Below, one piece after another: positions 36,920-53,877 of a stretch of 64,000 bases of DNA. The notes below the pieces were generated by a model. The model ran no database searches. It had not been told where the DNA came from and saw only the letters and a program-made list of their open reading frames with translations. Position 1 is the first letter of the stretch. Each line of letters starts with the position of its first letter. The translations under genes were made by a program, and so were the position numbers. The stretch spans positions 19,679,025 through 19,743,024 of the forward strand of contig NC_060108.1 of NCBI RefSeq assembly GCF_021155765.1, in the 5' to 3' direction. This DNA comes from Diprion similis. Lineage: Eukaryota > Arthropoda > Insecta > Hymenoptera > Diprionidae.

Positions 36920-39647
36920 CTTTAACACGGCGAGAAGACCGAGCAGAATGACTGATTTTAATTCCAAATGATACTCAGGAGAATTCAATTCGCATGAAAT
37001 CTCCGAGTGAAATAGTCGGAACCTCCAATTTCAAGCCATTGGAAGACGAGTTTGAATAACCACTTTCAATGACCGAATGCTTTTCGGTTCTGAATTAAAT
37101 CTGCAGAATCGAGACGAGGATTGAACGTGCAGCAAATATCCATATCTTGTACTTTCCATCTGATCTTTTAGCTGCTGCACGACGGGCAAAACGACTAGCT
37201 GCAGACAGTATCGATTTCCCCGGCCAATTCTGCATGGTTACAGCGAAGTGCACTAGGTAAATATCATCGTCCGTGGCTGTAGGTTTTGCTGCTTGTAAGA
37301 ACAGTGAAATTTCATTCTGAGAATTCGATGAGTGAATTCGGAGCTAGTTAATTTCAAGTATCGCATTTCGGAACCGCTTTTGTCCCGAACATTTTAACCG
37401 TGAGTTTGTGATTCATTTTCTAAGTCCTAATTGATACTCTCCATACATTCTACTGGTCATTTCCAGTATCCACATCGAGAATGGATCGTGAATAACTCGG
37501 CGAATCGGTTGGTACCGGGCATTGTGGAAGCCAGAAGTTTCCTTCTCAAATAAGAGTTCTGGTATTTACTTGGCGACAGCTTTTTCTTGAATTGAACGAA
37601 AGTCTAAAAAAAATTGCTGTAAAATTGCGTCACTACAGGGGAATTTTGACGACGACTTGATACCGTTCGCGCGTTCGCCACGTAAACGTGCTCGACTTAA
37701 TGCTCTGCGGACTCCTTGCAGCAACTTTCCAAATGAAGCTGGTGAGAGGTTGGAAACAGGGCGACAGTTTTTCGCGTGTTTCTCGATATGCCATTTGATC
37801 GGTTGGATTTTGCTCGTAAATAACGTACCGGGCAACGCAGGTAAATGATAACAAATGCAGCGTTAATCGCTTTTTTTAACCCGTAATAATTGGAAATGTT
37901 ATCGGACTCGATCGATTCCCTGCAGTAATTTGTTGATTGCCTCACATCTTCGCGTAACTGCAATACGAGTAATAAAAATCTCACTCGATTTACCAATTTT
38001 ATGATCCTATAATTTAACCCAAGTTTGCAAAACAGGTCGAATATAAACATATATTATCGCCGAATAATCCTGTGGTTCCTAATATATTCTCGGACTGGTT
38101 AATGCCAGCTACACGATTATGTAACTTCGGCATAAAAATTCCGTGGTCATGCAAATTCGATAATTTTTTTATTTCGAGAGGAGAGGAAAGAGCATTGTTC
38201 ATTCAGAGCTAGTTACGACAGCACTGGTCGCAACTTGAATCAGAACATAGCTACACATTTCTGTGTATACTTTTCGCTTTGAGTAAGTAGAAATTATCAT
38301 TAAAAAAATCTCATCTACGCGGATATAATTAAGACATACGAGAACGCCTCCGGAATATTATAACAGTGGTCATAAAATTAGTAGAAATGACGATGACAGA
38401 TGTTTTTCCTGTAGGAAAATTACCCGATAAATGTAAACGCTTAATCGCGTTTCAAGCTATTTCTTAAAAACGATTCGACAGCGATAATAATATAATTTTT
38501 CATTGCCACGACGATCAACTTCGATCTGCGACTCCACTGCCGTCCAAATCTGCAATGACCAAACCGCCATGATCATATTATTTTACCTTGATATCCAAGT
38601 TGGGTAATCGATACAGTTCACCGTTCATTTCTGTTACAGATAACGATGTCCTAATTTTAAATCAGAAAAACACCTCGCTGCCCTATAAGACCTAAATTTA
38701 TATGCCTGCGCAAAAACTTCGTTATTTATGTTTCATTATCATCGAGTTGAAGTCGCGAAAACGAAGAATCGAGCCTCGAGTTTTGACCCGATGATTTGGC
38801 ACTCGTAAGAACCTGATACGCTTCTCAAAAACAATACTTTCAAAAAGACTTTTCTCTATGATTATAATACAGCAATATCTTAATTCTATTTCAAGCTATA
38901 GTCGGTGGGACGGATATCGGCGATTGGAGAAAATAGGAGTAGAAAAATACGATTCGAATGTTAATTTCCTTCTATTTTCAACCGATTGAAAGGTAACAAT
39001 GGAAAGCGTCGAACGAATACAGCGAACGTCTTTTTATCGTTTTCGAGATTTTACACCTCATCGAACTTTCGAGTTTCCGAAGACACGGGTGTCACTAATT
39101 AGTATGCAAATTATTATATATTTGTATTCACAATTCTGTACACGCAATATGAGTATTCTGGTCGTAAAACTTTTGGAGTCCAGGAGAGTCGTCCTCGCGA
39201 TTAAATTTACCAGTCGAAGTACTGCTCGTTTTATTTTCTATATTTTATCGTCTACTCTTTTTTTGCTTGAAAAAAAAAATGACCAACTGCTTTATATAAT
39301 TTTTTTACTGTAACATCACGCAGTTAAAACACCATTACTTAACAGTTTGACAAATTTTGCTTGTATTCTTTTATACCTTTGTGTGATATACTCGTTTAGT
39401 AATGAGTTTCGCAACTACTATATAGGCTTGTAACTTTAATACGTGTAACGCGAGTTTAATGAATTGTGAAACAATCGCTTTTAAAACAATCAACTTTTAT
39501 CTTAACCCATATATTGACCTGACACTTGGTAAAATGGTTTGAAAAAAAGAAAAAAATTGTACACTCGAGGTGAAATTCGTTTGATAAAACTACCACAGTG
39601 TCCAAAATATATACAGTTAAGAACTTCTTCGCGGTATAAGTATATAT

Positions 39648-39653
<6 letters not shown>

Positions 39654-39698
<45 letters not shown>
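39654..39698 (+). repeat. TA dinucleotide repeat
   Basis: About 22 TA units following a short TATATACACACA stretch. Simple microsatellite. Confidence 0.9.
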
Positions 39699-39700
<2 letters not shown>

Positions 39701-40230
39701 TAAGTGTATAAAAATATTCTGAACGTCGACTGCCTGTTAATGCACACTGGAAGCGAGCCTAGCGACCGAGCATTATTGGAGCTGAACATGCAGCCGTTCC
39801 ATTATTGGGTACAAATCGACAGACGGCTCTTACAAATATCTTCTATTCCACGTCTTGACCGTCTTAAAAAGATTTCCACTCGTGGCGAATGGAACTATCG
39901 CAAATTACCTTCCATTATTTTTTCCTATTCGCAGAGTGTAATAAGTTCGATTTCGTAGCCGCGGATGGAGCTGCAAAGTTGCGGCAAATGAAAACGCGCT
40001 TGAAACTTTAGGGTACGAGTTAAACATACTAATGTTAAACTGACACTAAACTCCCGATCGCATACGCATGATGGGCATCATATGTTACGCATATGTGTAT
40101 ATAAATAAGAGAAATTATCGAAGGAGCCGGGCGGTAAGCCTACTTCTACTTAATTAAGCAGTCGACCATGGCCAGCCGTAAGGAACAAGCTGCGAATGGC
40201 AACAGAAAGTTTCTATCCAGCACATGGCCA

Positions 40231-40248
40231 ACATACATACATACATAC
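40231..40248 (+). repeat. CATA tetranucleotide repeat
   Basis: Four to five ACAT units in a row. Simple microsatellite. Confidence 0.85.
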
Positions 40249-43200
40249 GTTATACAAAGGTATATAGATGTATCCATCTAGGTATACACAACCGGCTGCA
40301 GCCATACGACTAATTATAATGTGCCAACAAACGCCGGATATTTTGATTTTTATTGTTTGCCTAAGGGAACGAACGTTCTTGATTCTTCAAATAAATGAAA
40401 GTGAATAACCTCCGTATGGGTGCGAAATCGCGCGTGGTCCAGTTTTTGGCCTTAATATTAAAGAGCGGCTTGAGATTTGCAAAAAAGAAACAAAACAAAA
40501 AAAATATAACACACACACGCAACTACAAAGATTATATCTTCTCCGGTATGTTCGCCGAAAAAATTCACAACTCTCTGTTTATTTATCCTCTATTATTTAT
40601 GCAATCATAACTGACAGGGAGAAACCGCGGATTAAAATGTTTCGTCTACAGACCCTTATCTCGATCAAATTGGTGCATGTAGTATGCAGGATTATTCGAT
40701 TCAGCGATGGGTTATTTAACGAAAGAATTATGCAAGGATCCGAACAGCTTGATACAATTATTTCATACCTGCGCTGGAGGCCGAATGTATAATTTTTTGT
40801 TTGTTTTCTTATTCCTCTTTTTGCTCTTTTATTATCAATTTCACTTTCTCAATGACACGCAGCCTGCAGGGTCCTTCCTACCGGTATTATTTAAACGGAT
40901 TTTGAATGAAATAAAACAGATTTTTATACCTGTCATATAGCCGTTGAAAAACAAGTAACGTTTCGGAAACGGATTTGTATTCAGAATTTTCTTTACAAGC
41001 TGTGACACTATGAACTGTCAAGTTATTCATTGATATTAGAACGCTGTAGTTGATAAATTTCAAGACTTGCAAACTTACCATGGCTAAAAGTTGGAGTAAT
41101 CCTTTTTATGAGAGACCAAACGATGCATTTACAAAATCAAAAAATACATCTATATACACCAGTGCGTTTATTCTGTTGGATATTGTAATATAGCGTCTCT
41201 AAATGTCTGTACAATGTGTATACTCATACATATGTATACATATATGTATATATATATATCGAGAATACGTATAAAATTTGCACGAAACTTATTAAATGGT
41301 AAGTCACCACATGGTCGGTACGCATACACTTGTTCTAGCACTGTCAGATGTTCAGGAAATACTGAAACTATCATTCTTAAATTTAGTATATACAGCAATA
41401 TTATAGTAGACAACAATTAAGTGCCTTTCATTTTGACTATAGTATCAACGCTGTTATGCCTCCGTCCGGAGAGGGCGCACCACCGGCTTCGTATTCCTTC
41501 CACGCACACCTGGGCAACAACTAAATGAGACCGCAGGAGTGAAACGCGAATGTAGCACGCGGAAATCCACTACCTGTTCTTACGACGTTTATACGCGTTG
41601 TAGGAGAAGGTACAGAGATCGGTGCGATATCGCCGATATTGCAAAATTGTTTGATTAAAAGTGAACAGAGACCGCCAGAGTCCGAACGAGTTTGCTAAAC
41701 GCTCGTCGTTTCAGAGGAACACAAATTTCAACCATCGTCATCGTCGTCATCGTCGTCGTAATAAAAATTGTCTGTCACTATGTACATAATAACGAGTTTC
41801 GCGCGAGCGGAAAATCGATACCGATTTCCTGCTCTGCAGTCGCAATAGAGAAAGTTTTTTCCTTCTTACTTCTTTTGGTCGCGTATTATATGTACAGTTG
41901 TATCTAGACGTTTGAATTTGAGTTGAGAAAAGAAAGGAAAAAAAAATAAGGAAACCTTTCCCGGATTGTACTTGGACATGTCCTACGGCATACTGGTGCA
42001 GCAAAGAAACACCCGATGCTGCTGCTCGGCATTCCAGCTTCACTCAACCAGATACCATTATCGCTTTACAGCTGCAGGATCAGGTCGTTTATACCCAACG
42101 AACTTGAATAAGTATTTCTTTTAAATTTTTCTTACAACGGTTTATCTCAACTACCAGAATACCACTGTCCGATCTGGCTCACCTCGGTTTGTTATCACTT
42201 CTTTACGTTTCGATAATTGTATTCTGGTCATCAAGCTTGTTGGGCAGAAATTTGGAAAAATTGACTCAGGTCATTAGTTCATAACTACGTTTTGACCAAT
42301 TTTTGAAAAACTTAAAGACAAAAAAAAAACACACACGAATAAACAAGAATTTGATTGAAACCAGTGAAGTTGTAGAAAAACTGTCGGTATGTAAGATGGA
42401 TTGACGAAGTCAAGGATTTATACAATTATACTGTAATAACCCGAATAGTATTGTTTTTATTTTCAACAAACCGTAGGATTACTGCCGTTCTCAGGATAAA
42501 CGGAAACGTATGAGCTACCAACGAAATTCATTTCCTCACTGATTGAGTAGTGAGAATTTATAAATATTTTTACATCTCGAGAATACTGAAAACATCTCAA
42601 GTCCGGGATATTTCTCACTCTATCCCAAGTCTATTAAAAATAGAACTCTATTTAAGATTCGTCGGATAATGTTTATGCATCGAAGATTTTTCAGCGATCA
42701 CTTCTAATTCGGTTTTTTCAAACATAGTCGTACCTACGGAACAAAGCCGCTCTGATCGCGCAATACAAATTCCTTATTACTCCCTTTTTTTTCTTGCATC
42801 AAGTAGTTCATTTTCTTACAGCCGAGGCTGCCGATCATACCATTTGCGAGTACTTTGATATAGATGCGTCATTGATTATGCTTGATGAAAATTTGTAATT
42901 TGAATGACCGTCTGTAAATAATCTTCAGCTGTCGCCATCCTGCTGAGTAATTGAGCGTCGTCATGGCCTGTCATGAAACGAAATTTGCTTGGACAAAGAC
43001 TTAGTGAAATCGTATTTAATTCTAATGAATAACGTTTTTGATTATAGGAAAAACTTATTGCTAGTCACAACGTTGATTATTGATAATTATATCGTTGAGA
43101 AAAATGAAAGCCTCAATCGCTTGTGCAACGAGAAATGAGGAAACTATCTCCACGCCAAATAGACGTGATAAATTATGCCAAAATTAAACCCCGACGTTGG

Positions 43201-44639
43201 TAAGCAAAGGGAATATTCATCAAGTGATCTGTTTCGATGTGAATGAAATCCCTGCGGACAGTATTTCAGACCTGCTCGATAAATCACTTTCTATAAAACA
43301 GAACTTACAGGAGCAGACCGAATCGCGGGAAGTGCAACATCGGCTAGTATTATGTAAGCGAAAATTCAAAAAATTCAAATCAAAGCATGCGCATCGGAAC
43401 GTTGAAAAATCAGTTAATCATCTTTGATTGCTTCAGTGGGATTTGCTTTGTTAGCCGGATCGGAATACCACATTATAACGACGACTGCGAGAACGTCTAA
43501 TTCTTTCCCTCGGGCATGAATCTTTCAACTCATAATTGCATCACGCACCTGTGCCAACAATCCATATTTCCTTATAACAGAAGCAGTACGATAAATAATA
43601 ATAAAAAAAAGAGGCAGCAGGAAAAATACTGTTCGGGGACAGCCTGGTGAAACGTTGATGACATTTTAAAGTTCTAGTAATTGCGAATATGTTATATGTA
43701 TCTAGTTATATCGACACAGTACTTTCTCGCTGGTAACTGATGCAGTTTTTTTCCGTAATGGATACATTAACATAGATTATAATAAACACATTATACGTAC
43801 CAATGGATATTCGTCAAGGCTGCGAGCCTATCCGTTCACCGTATTCCTTATAATCCATGGAGCCAAAAATTATGCATGCGAAACTCGGTTCGCGGTTTAT
43901 TGCCATTAATTTAGGCCACGAATTTCCGAAAGTACTAGAAACTAGGATGATTTTTTAACTGCAAATTTACCACTCGACGTGATTCGACGTTAAAAACGAC
44001 ATGATTTGCGGTTCAATGTTATTATACCGTCACCAATGAGTCGCAGCATCTTGATTTACGGGCCCGGTTTACCACTTTCCTTTAAATTGCAACTTGCAAT
44101 TCGTTTTGCCCACAGTGCTGCTGCGTATTGCCTATAAGTAGTATTATACCGAAAGTCTGCGCTTAGCAATATTCTTTCCTCTTCCGGCTACGCAAGACAA
44201 TTGTTTAAACTATCAATTTGCCATTTTTACGCCATCTATTGTCAACTCGTTATACAGGAACTGCGAAATGCCGCCGGCTGCATCTGATCGGCACCGTCAA
44301 AGGTGGAACCGTAACTGCAGTATCGTTAGGATTTCAAATCTCAATTTTACAAGTATCGCTTTTAGCGTGATACGAAAGTATACGAGCTTGTGCAGTTCTG
44401 TGTCACATGCTCTTTTTATATACGTAAATTCTCGAAAGAGTATCTATTTCAAAGTACATATAACACATACACGTGATTTGTACCTGCTATGCAGGAAAGT
44501 TTAATTCATGCAGACGACTCAACGTTTGGACGAACCGGTTTCAATAACTCTACGTATACCTAATTGAATATGGATCGATAGAGTCGAAAAATCAGTGTGT
44601 ATTAGAAAGCAGTTATGAGGCATCGGTTTGTTATAATAA

Positions 44640-44645
44640 TTTATT
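44640..44645 (-). terminator. Candidate poly(A) signal of the Ggamma gene
   Basis: TTTATT on the plus strand, AATAAA on the coding strand, about 400 bases beyond the Ggamma stop. Other signals may be used. Confidence 0.35.
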
Positions 44646-45042
44646 TTAAGACATTATTTTAATATATATGAAATCGTTCAAATATTATATTATTGATCAG
44701 GTAAATTACAGATTGAATGACAATGTATACAGGCTGAAGACATATTAGCGCCACCCATGACACACACATGTGATCGTCGTCATCTCAAAGCTACGAAACA
44801 TTATATTTTAATTATTATATAATATACGAATTCGTACGATAGAATTGAAGTATTGAAGTTCGATAATACTTTGCATTGTAATACCAACATCGCAGTCGGT
44901 AGTTATCTGACAATGATTTTATATGAATTCAATAAATTGACGCGTGTGTCGTGTCGTGTGTACGTGTGTAGATGAATGAATTTTTTTTCACTTAACAATG
45001 AAAATTTCTTACTTCGGGAACGGTTTACATTATAACGCGGTT

Positions 45043-48539
<3,497 letters not shown>

Positions 48540-48628
48540 GGTAACAACCGCACCCCCGTAGGCAGCAAATCCAACCGGCGCGTGCGCCTGGCTCAAAATC
48601 AATATTCTCAATATCTCCTACGCACGAG

Positions 48629-51600
48629 CTGGGGAAAAATTTGTAGAAACCAAAATTAACGATTATACTGCAATTAGCACATGTTAAAAGCTACGGTTTA
48701 ATCCTCAGTGTCCAGCTGCACCGGCTTAAGCCATAATTGCAGCGAATCTAGTTTTCCAAATTCATATGCACTGTTCTAATTTCGAGTTACATATGCAGTT
48801 TATCGATATGTATGAAGATTTTTATTCAATGCATCTGGATCCTAAAGTAATTGTATAAAATTCATATTATTCCAATTTCACTTTTGGAAGTCATGAGTAG
48901 GCATGTAAATTCCTTACCAGAACCTCCGAAGATAACAAAAATATTTTTATACCATCTGATGGATTATAACTCATCGTACATGACTGTTGTTTATACAGTT
49001 AATGGATTTCATATTTTTGGATCTAAACGTCGGAAAAATACGTTACCAGTCAACAAATATCTGCCAGCAATCATATGATCCCGATTTCTATATTATACCA
49101 ATCGATCAATTGCTTAAAACATTTCTAGTTTCTGATGATTGACAGGAAGACCATCTCGTTTGTTAATAAAAGAATTTGTCGACAATTTATGAATATTTTT
49201 GTCACAGCTAGGAATCTATAGAATTCTGGAGAACATAGAAATGAGAAAATGGCGATCAGACGGACTATGATTGGAATACCCAAAGTGTTTATGCTCAGTA
49301 CCAAGGAATGATATTCAACGATGCTTCACATCGACGAGTAAAATGCCCTAGAAACAATGCAGTAACAATGGCGACAATTACTGCTTTTCTATGAATCCTT
49401 GACGCTAACAAGACCCCCCCCCTCCCCTAGTCGTTTTTAAATTTTCGACCAAACTGATGACGTTTTTACAGTTCCGTATGTCAGTTCCAAGCACTTCGAC
49501 TCATGGATCTCGAGTTCAATCGTCAAGAGGAGCACCGATAAATATGGCGACGTGTTATGACGCCAGCAGTGATCAAAATCGGTGAACCAAACTGCGGAGA
49601 GAAATCGTTAGATGACTTTTTTCATCAACCGGGAATCTAAATAGTTGCTTCTCTTTAAACTGATAGGAATGACCGTTTCAGATCATCCTTGTTATACAAT
49701 TATCGGTCGATGCTGTACATTTTTAAACTTTGGCGAATAGATGTACGCTGAAATTTTTCGTTTACGTAAAATCGTCCGATCATTCATTTGAGCGATAAAC
49801 TTTTGCTACGAATCTCAATTTTGTCGGATTGGCATTTACTGCGTCGTGCTTGGTTTTACTGTCGAATTGGTAAATCGATGGAAATGTCACGGGTATCCGT
49901 ATATATTACGTATAGAAGCTTGATATAGCACTGTTCTAAAATATTATATCTCTGTATAACACATGTGTATACACGTATTTATATGTCTGATACTGCAGGA
50001 ATCATGTGCGACCGGTATAACTAATTTCGCCAGACCTAAACTTTCACGCACATGTCAAAACGCTCGGGGGCAGTCGTGAACAGCTAAGTTATGTAAGAGT
50101 ACCGAAAAAGTGTTGTACATTTTCTACGTCATTGATGTGTCTGTGCCAACAAGACGTATGTAATTGCCTGATGCAGCCGCAGTGGGAAATGAAAAATAAA
50201 CCTCCAGTCTTGCGTTGAACAATTTTTCGAAACGATTTATGATTCAATGAATTTAGGACAGAGGTTCAAATTATTTGCATCCATCTACTTCTAACAACTG
50301 ATTCAGAATATAAATTCGCCGTGGATTACGTTCTGGGGAAATGGGAATTTTGGAAATCAGATTTGATTCTCTGTAAAGATTCTAGAATGGAATAGACATT
50401 TGAATGACGCTCAAAGCTTGACCAGAATTTACTGTGTTCCGAAATCTTGCAAAACTTGGCGATTCACGCACATCCCTGTGTTTCAATCGAGCCAATGAAC
50501 CATCGCCGTAAGCCTCATTTCCATAATTAACTAGTATTTAAATATCTCGAAAGTAATATAATTCAATGTTGACATTTAGTTTCAAAAATTTTCTCTTGCC
50601 GTGTACCGGGCAATCACGTTTTAATTTCGAGCTTGTTCGCGAATTTCTGATTATTGATAAATTCTGCAGTAAAAGTAGAACGTCAAGAGTTGAAGAGACT
50701 TCAGTCTCTATCAAAAAGACCGTGTATTTTTCTCTGGCACGTTTGAATTGTGTTGTTCGTGATAAATCGCATAAACAAAAAGAGTAAACAATTCGTTTTT
50801 GCCTGCATGTGATATACACATATCAGAAAGAACGTCGGAAATTGCAGTAGTAAAACTTACTGGACTAAGATGGGACCGAATACCTTTGAATATACGTGTA
50901 TTTACTCACCTGTGAAAAATGGTTATTTATCTACCAGCACTTATTCAAAACTATCGAAGCACGCTGTCTGCTTTTGTCTTATAAGACATACGCTGCTCTG
51001 ACTGAGAGTAAAAATTAAGTTCTCGTGAAAGAAGAAAAACAGAAGCGAAACGAGATGCCCAAGTACAATAAAAAAGTGGATTCTTAAGGTAAACTCTTCG
51101 GTACTTGAGGAACTTGCAATCCCGACTATTATAGGTAGTAGTTACCTTGTCAAGTATGGAAGAAGTTCTGACCGAGTGACGCTCTTAGCGAGCTTCTTTC
51201 AGATCGATAAATTGTAAGCCGTACAAGTTTATGCAATCCAATATTATAGTCGGTGGGTCGGAGGTAAATGTAGGAATTCAATTACCGTGCCAAGTAAACA
51301 TAATGGTAAGCATTTTCTCGGTAAAAGCCCTCAGTAATGTAGAAAATTCAATCCGCGGCAGCGCTACATTACGTTACGTTACAACGGAACGGATTGAAAA
51401 TTTCTTCACGACGAAGTGCGATCGAGTCCCAAGTATCAGCCAGAGGTGAAGATTTGAACCTTATGAAATCTCGCGATACTTGCAGGGGAAGATGATTTCG
51501 ATCACGTTATCAGTACTCTGCGAATTAGCGAAAGCACTCATCTGCCAAAGCAGTGCAAACTATGTCTATAATAATGCAGAATTCAAACTCTCTGCGCACA

Positions 51601-53741
51601 AAGCGGAATTATTAGATCGGCGCGATTATCAGATGACAATCTTCAAAGGCTTTCAAAACTTTGTATAATTACTCGGCTTCCTCTTCATCCACTCACCAAG
51701 TATTCAAATTTTTCAGACCGTCTTAGTAAAACTGCGACTTGCCCCCGCCATGGCTTCGTGTGTTTCGTAAGTCTGATTAGGCGATTAGAGTAATAATTAA
51801 ATTGTTTATAGCCATCTCTTTTAGCATGAAGGAGAAACGGCTCGCACTATTTTCATTCTCTTTATTTTTTTCGATCCACCGTGAACTACAATTTGACAAT
51901 TTTCTAGCTCGAGCAATGGCGGCAATCTTTCTTCGTCACTTTCTGCATCGCATTTCAGAGAATTGTGACTTTAGCATAAACTATTTCAAGAGATTGGAAA
52001 ATATCTTCATCCCATCGGACATGAATCTATAGACAAGCATCGCTATGCTTTCAATTCCTGATTAAATACTTCTTTCAAGTTTTCGGTTGGAGTCCATTTG
52101 TTGCGTTCATGCAAAGCTTAGGAAAGACTTAGGCTACTGAAGTTGTTCTCTTGATATTACTTTCCTAATACCTGAAGCCACGTACCTAAGCCCTTGTTCT
52201 GAAAACTTTGACCACTGCAGGAGACAGACTCAACTAGCTGTTTGAATACAACTAGATGTAATAATGGTCATACTAGACGGTACTTGTTATATAACCTTAT
52301 GCCTGTTCATAGGTGTATATATGTGGCAACAGTATAAAGTGAATTGCTATTGGGTAGAGTAATATGTTGACGCTGACGGAGTGAAGAAAAAATGCAGTAA
52401 TCCTTTACGTTCAATCATTTATTTTCTCCTGTTTGGTGCTTTCCTTATTTTCGTCTATAATTGTTATTCTTGTTTTTTATTTTATTTATTTTTTTCATTT
52501 TTTTTTTATTTTTTTTTTTTTATTTGAAAATTGATAATTGATGCGTATATATGTATATGTATGTGACAATGTATATTCGTTTTGACAAATGGATGACAAA
52601 AATTTATGCTCATTCGAAACTTATTTTATATTACCGTGTAATCAGCAGACAAAATTATATTTATATCGTAGAAGTGTATCAGCATCTTATTGTTAATTAT
52701 CTAGTATATTTATACGTGCTGCTGTCACGTTCCATTTTTTTTTTTTTTTTTGTTTTTTTACTTTTTTGTTCTCTAAATCTTCTTTTTCCCTCATCAAACA
52801 CCAAGTACAGCAGACAAAAATAAGAAAATGAAAAGAAAAACTGTATCGTTTACAAAATCGTTAACATTCTTTGTCACGCGACTTGTTTCTTCAATTCGTT
52901 TCCGACTTGGCATTATTTCTGTTTATAAATGACGTCCATATACCGACAAAAGCAGTTATAACACCATCGATGTAATTAATCGTTTCAGCTGCGCTTCTAT
53001 TATATAATTTCACACGAAAGCTTAATCACATGGGACAGCCAATTAGGTATTTCATATGTTGTTTGATATATCAATATATTAATCACAAAATCGACGATAT
53101 AATTTCATACCAATATTACCAGTTCATTTGTGACACCATATTGTTATAACCATCTATTAAGTGTTTTTAGTGATTAAGTATAATAATCGAACGACAATTC
53201 TGTATCTCGCGATTTCGATCTGTTTCACAATTAACTTCATTTTTGTGCCTTTCTGTGCATTCTCATATATCTCCAATGAACCACTTGTTTACGGAAATGC
53301 CGGGCTCGCGTTTCTCTGCAGCTGATATTACCGCGTGGTTCCGATGATCCAGGTTCAAGTTTTCTATACTCGAAGCCTGATCCTTGACAAGTATTCGCTT
53401 ACATGCTTCTGCAACAGTAATAATCATAAATTAATCCCTCAGATGATATCCGCTGATACATATTAAGGAGTGTTAAAAACCGACTGTTGCGACGCTTTTG
53501 AGATTTGTTCATTATCTTATGTTTAACTATTTCGAGTCGGTGAAGGCACGTCGCACTTGTTCGCGTACAATAATTGCGTTGACCTTGCCGACGATATTCG
53601 TGGGTTGCAGATTGGCAAAAAGAAAAGATGCATAAGGAGAACTCAATAACATAATATGACATATCACCTTCGAATACGAAGCTCCGGTGGCTAGGAGATA
53701 CCAATTTTTTTTTTTTATGTAAGTGACCATCGAAAAAGTGA
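48629..53741. other. Gap between the Ggamma and Sidestep-like genes
   Basis: About 5 kb with no supported coding exon. It should hold the Ggamma promoter and 5' UTR exons, which I could not place. A C9 run lies at 49,414-49,422 and T-rich stretches at about 52,480-52,520 and 52,735-52,760. Short open frames (50,538-50,819, 51,231-51,449, 53,399-53,730) look random. Confidence 0.5.
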
Positions 53742-53747
53742 TTTATT
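53742..53747 (-). terminator. Candidate poly(A) signal of the Sidestep-like gene
   Basis: TTTATT on the plus strand, AATAAA on the coding strand, about 130 bases after the stop. Confidence 0.45.
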
Positions 53748-53877
53748 AACGGTTAATGAACAAAGGATCTGAGTCGTGTGGATCGGTTACTGAAAAGGTA
53801 GAATAAGAGCAGAACACAAATTGAAAAGAGCCTGGTTCTTGTTGCGCACAATGTCGCGACTTACCTGTTAAAAAAAC

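Larger units (their letters stand above)
36920..44639. other. Large gap between the chitinase and Ggamma genes
   Basis: About 7.7 kb with no supported coding exon. It probably includes the chitinase promoter and 5' UTR near 37 kb. It holds a long TA run (39,654-39,698), CATA repeats (40,231-40,248), mixed GTATACATATATG simple sequence (about 41,220-41,260) and many random short open frames. A GC-richer patch near 41,455-41,560 has no clear function. Confidence 0.5.

Noticed and set aside
39654-39698. Regular repeat considered as an array-type element
   Set aside because: It is a plain TA dinucleotide run without spacers; no CRISPR-like array exists in the window.
53399-53730. Two overlapping minus-strand frames below the Sidestep-like stop
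   Set aside because: They fall across the probable 3' UTR and have no motif or splice link to the gene.
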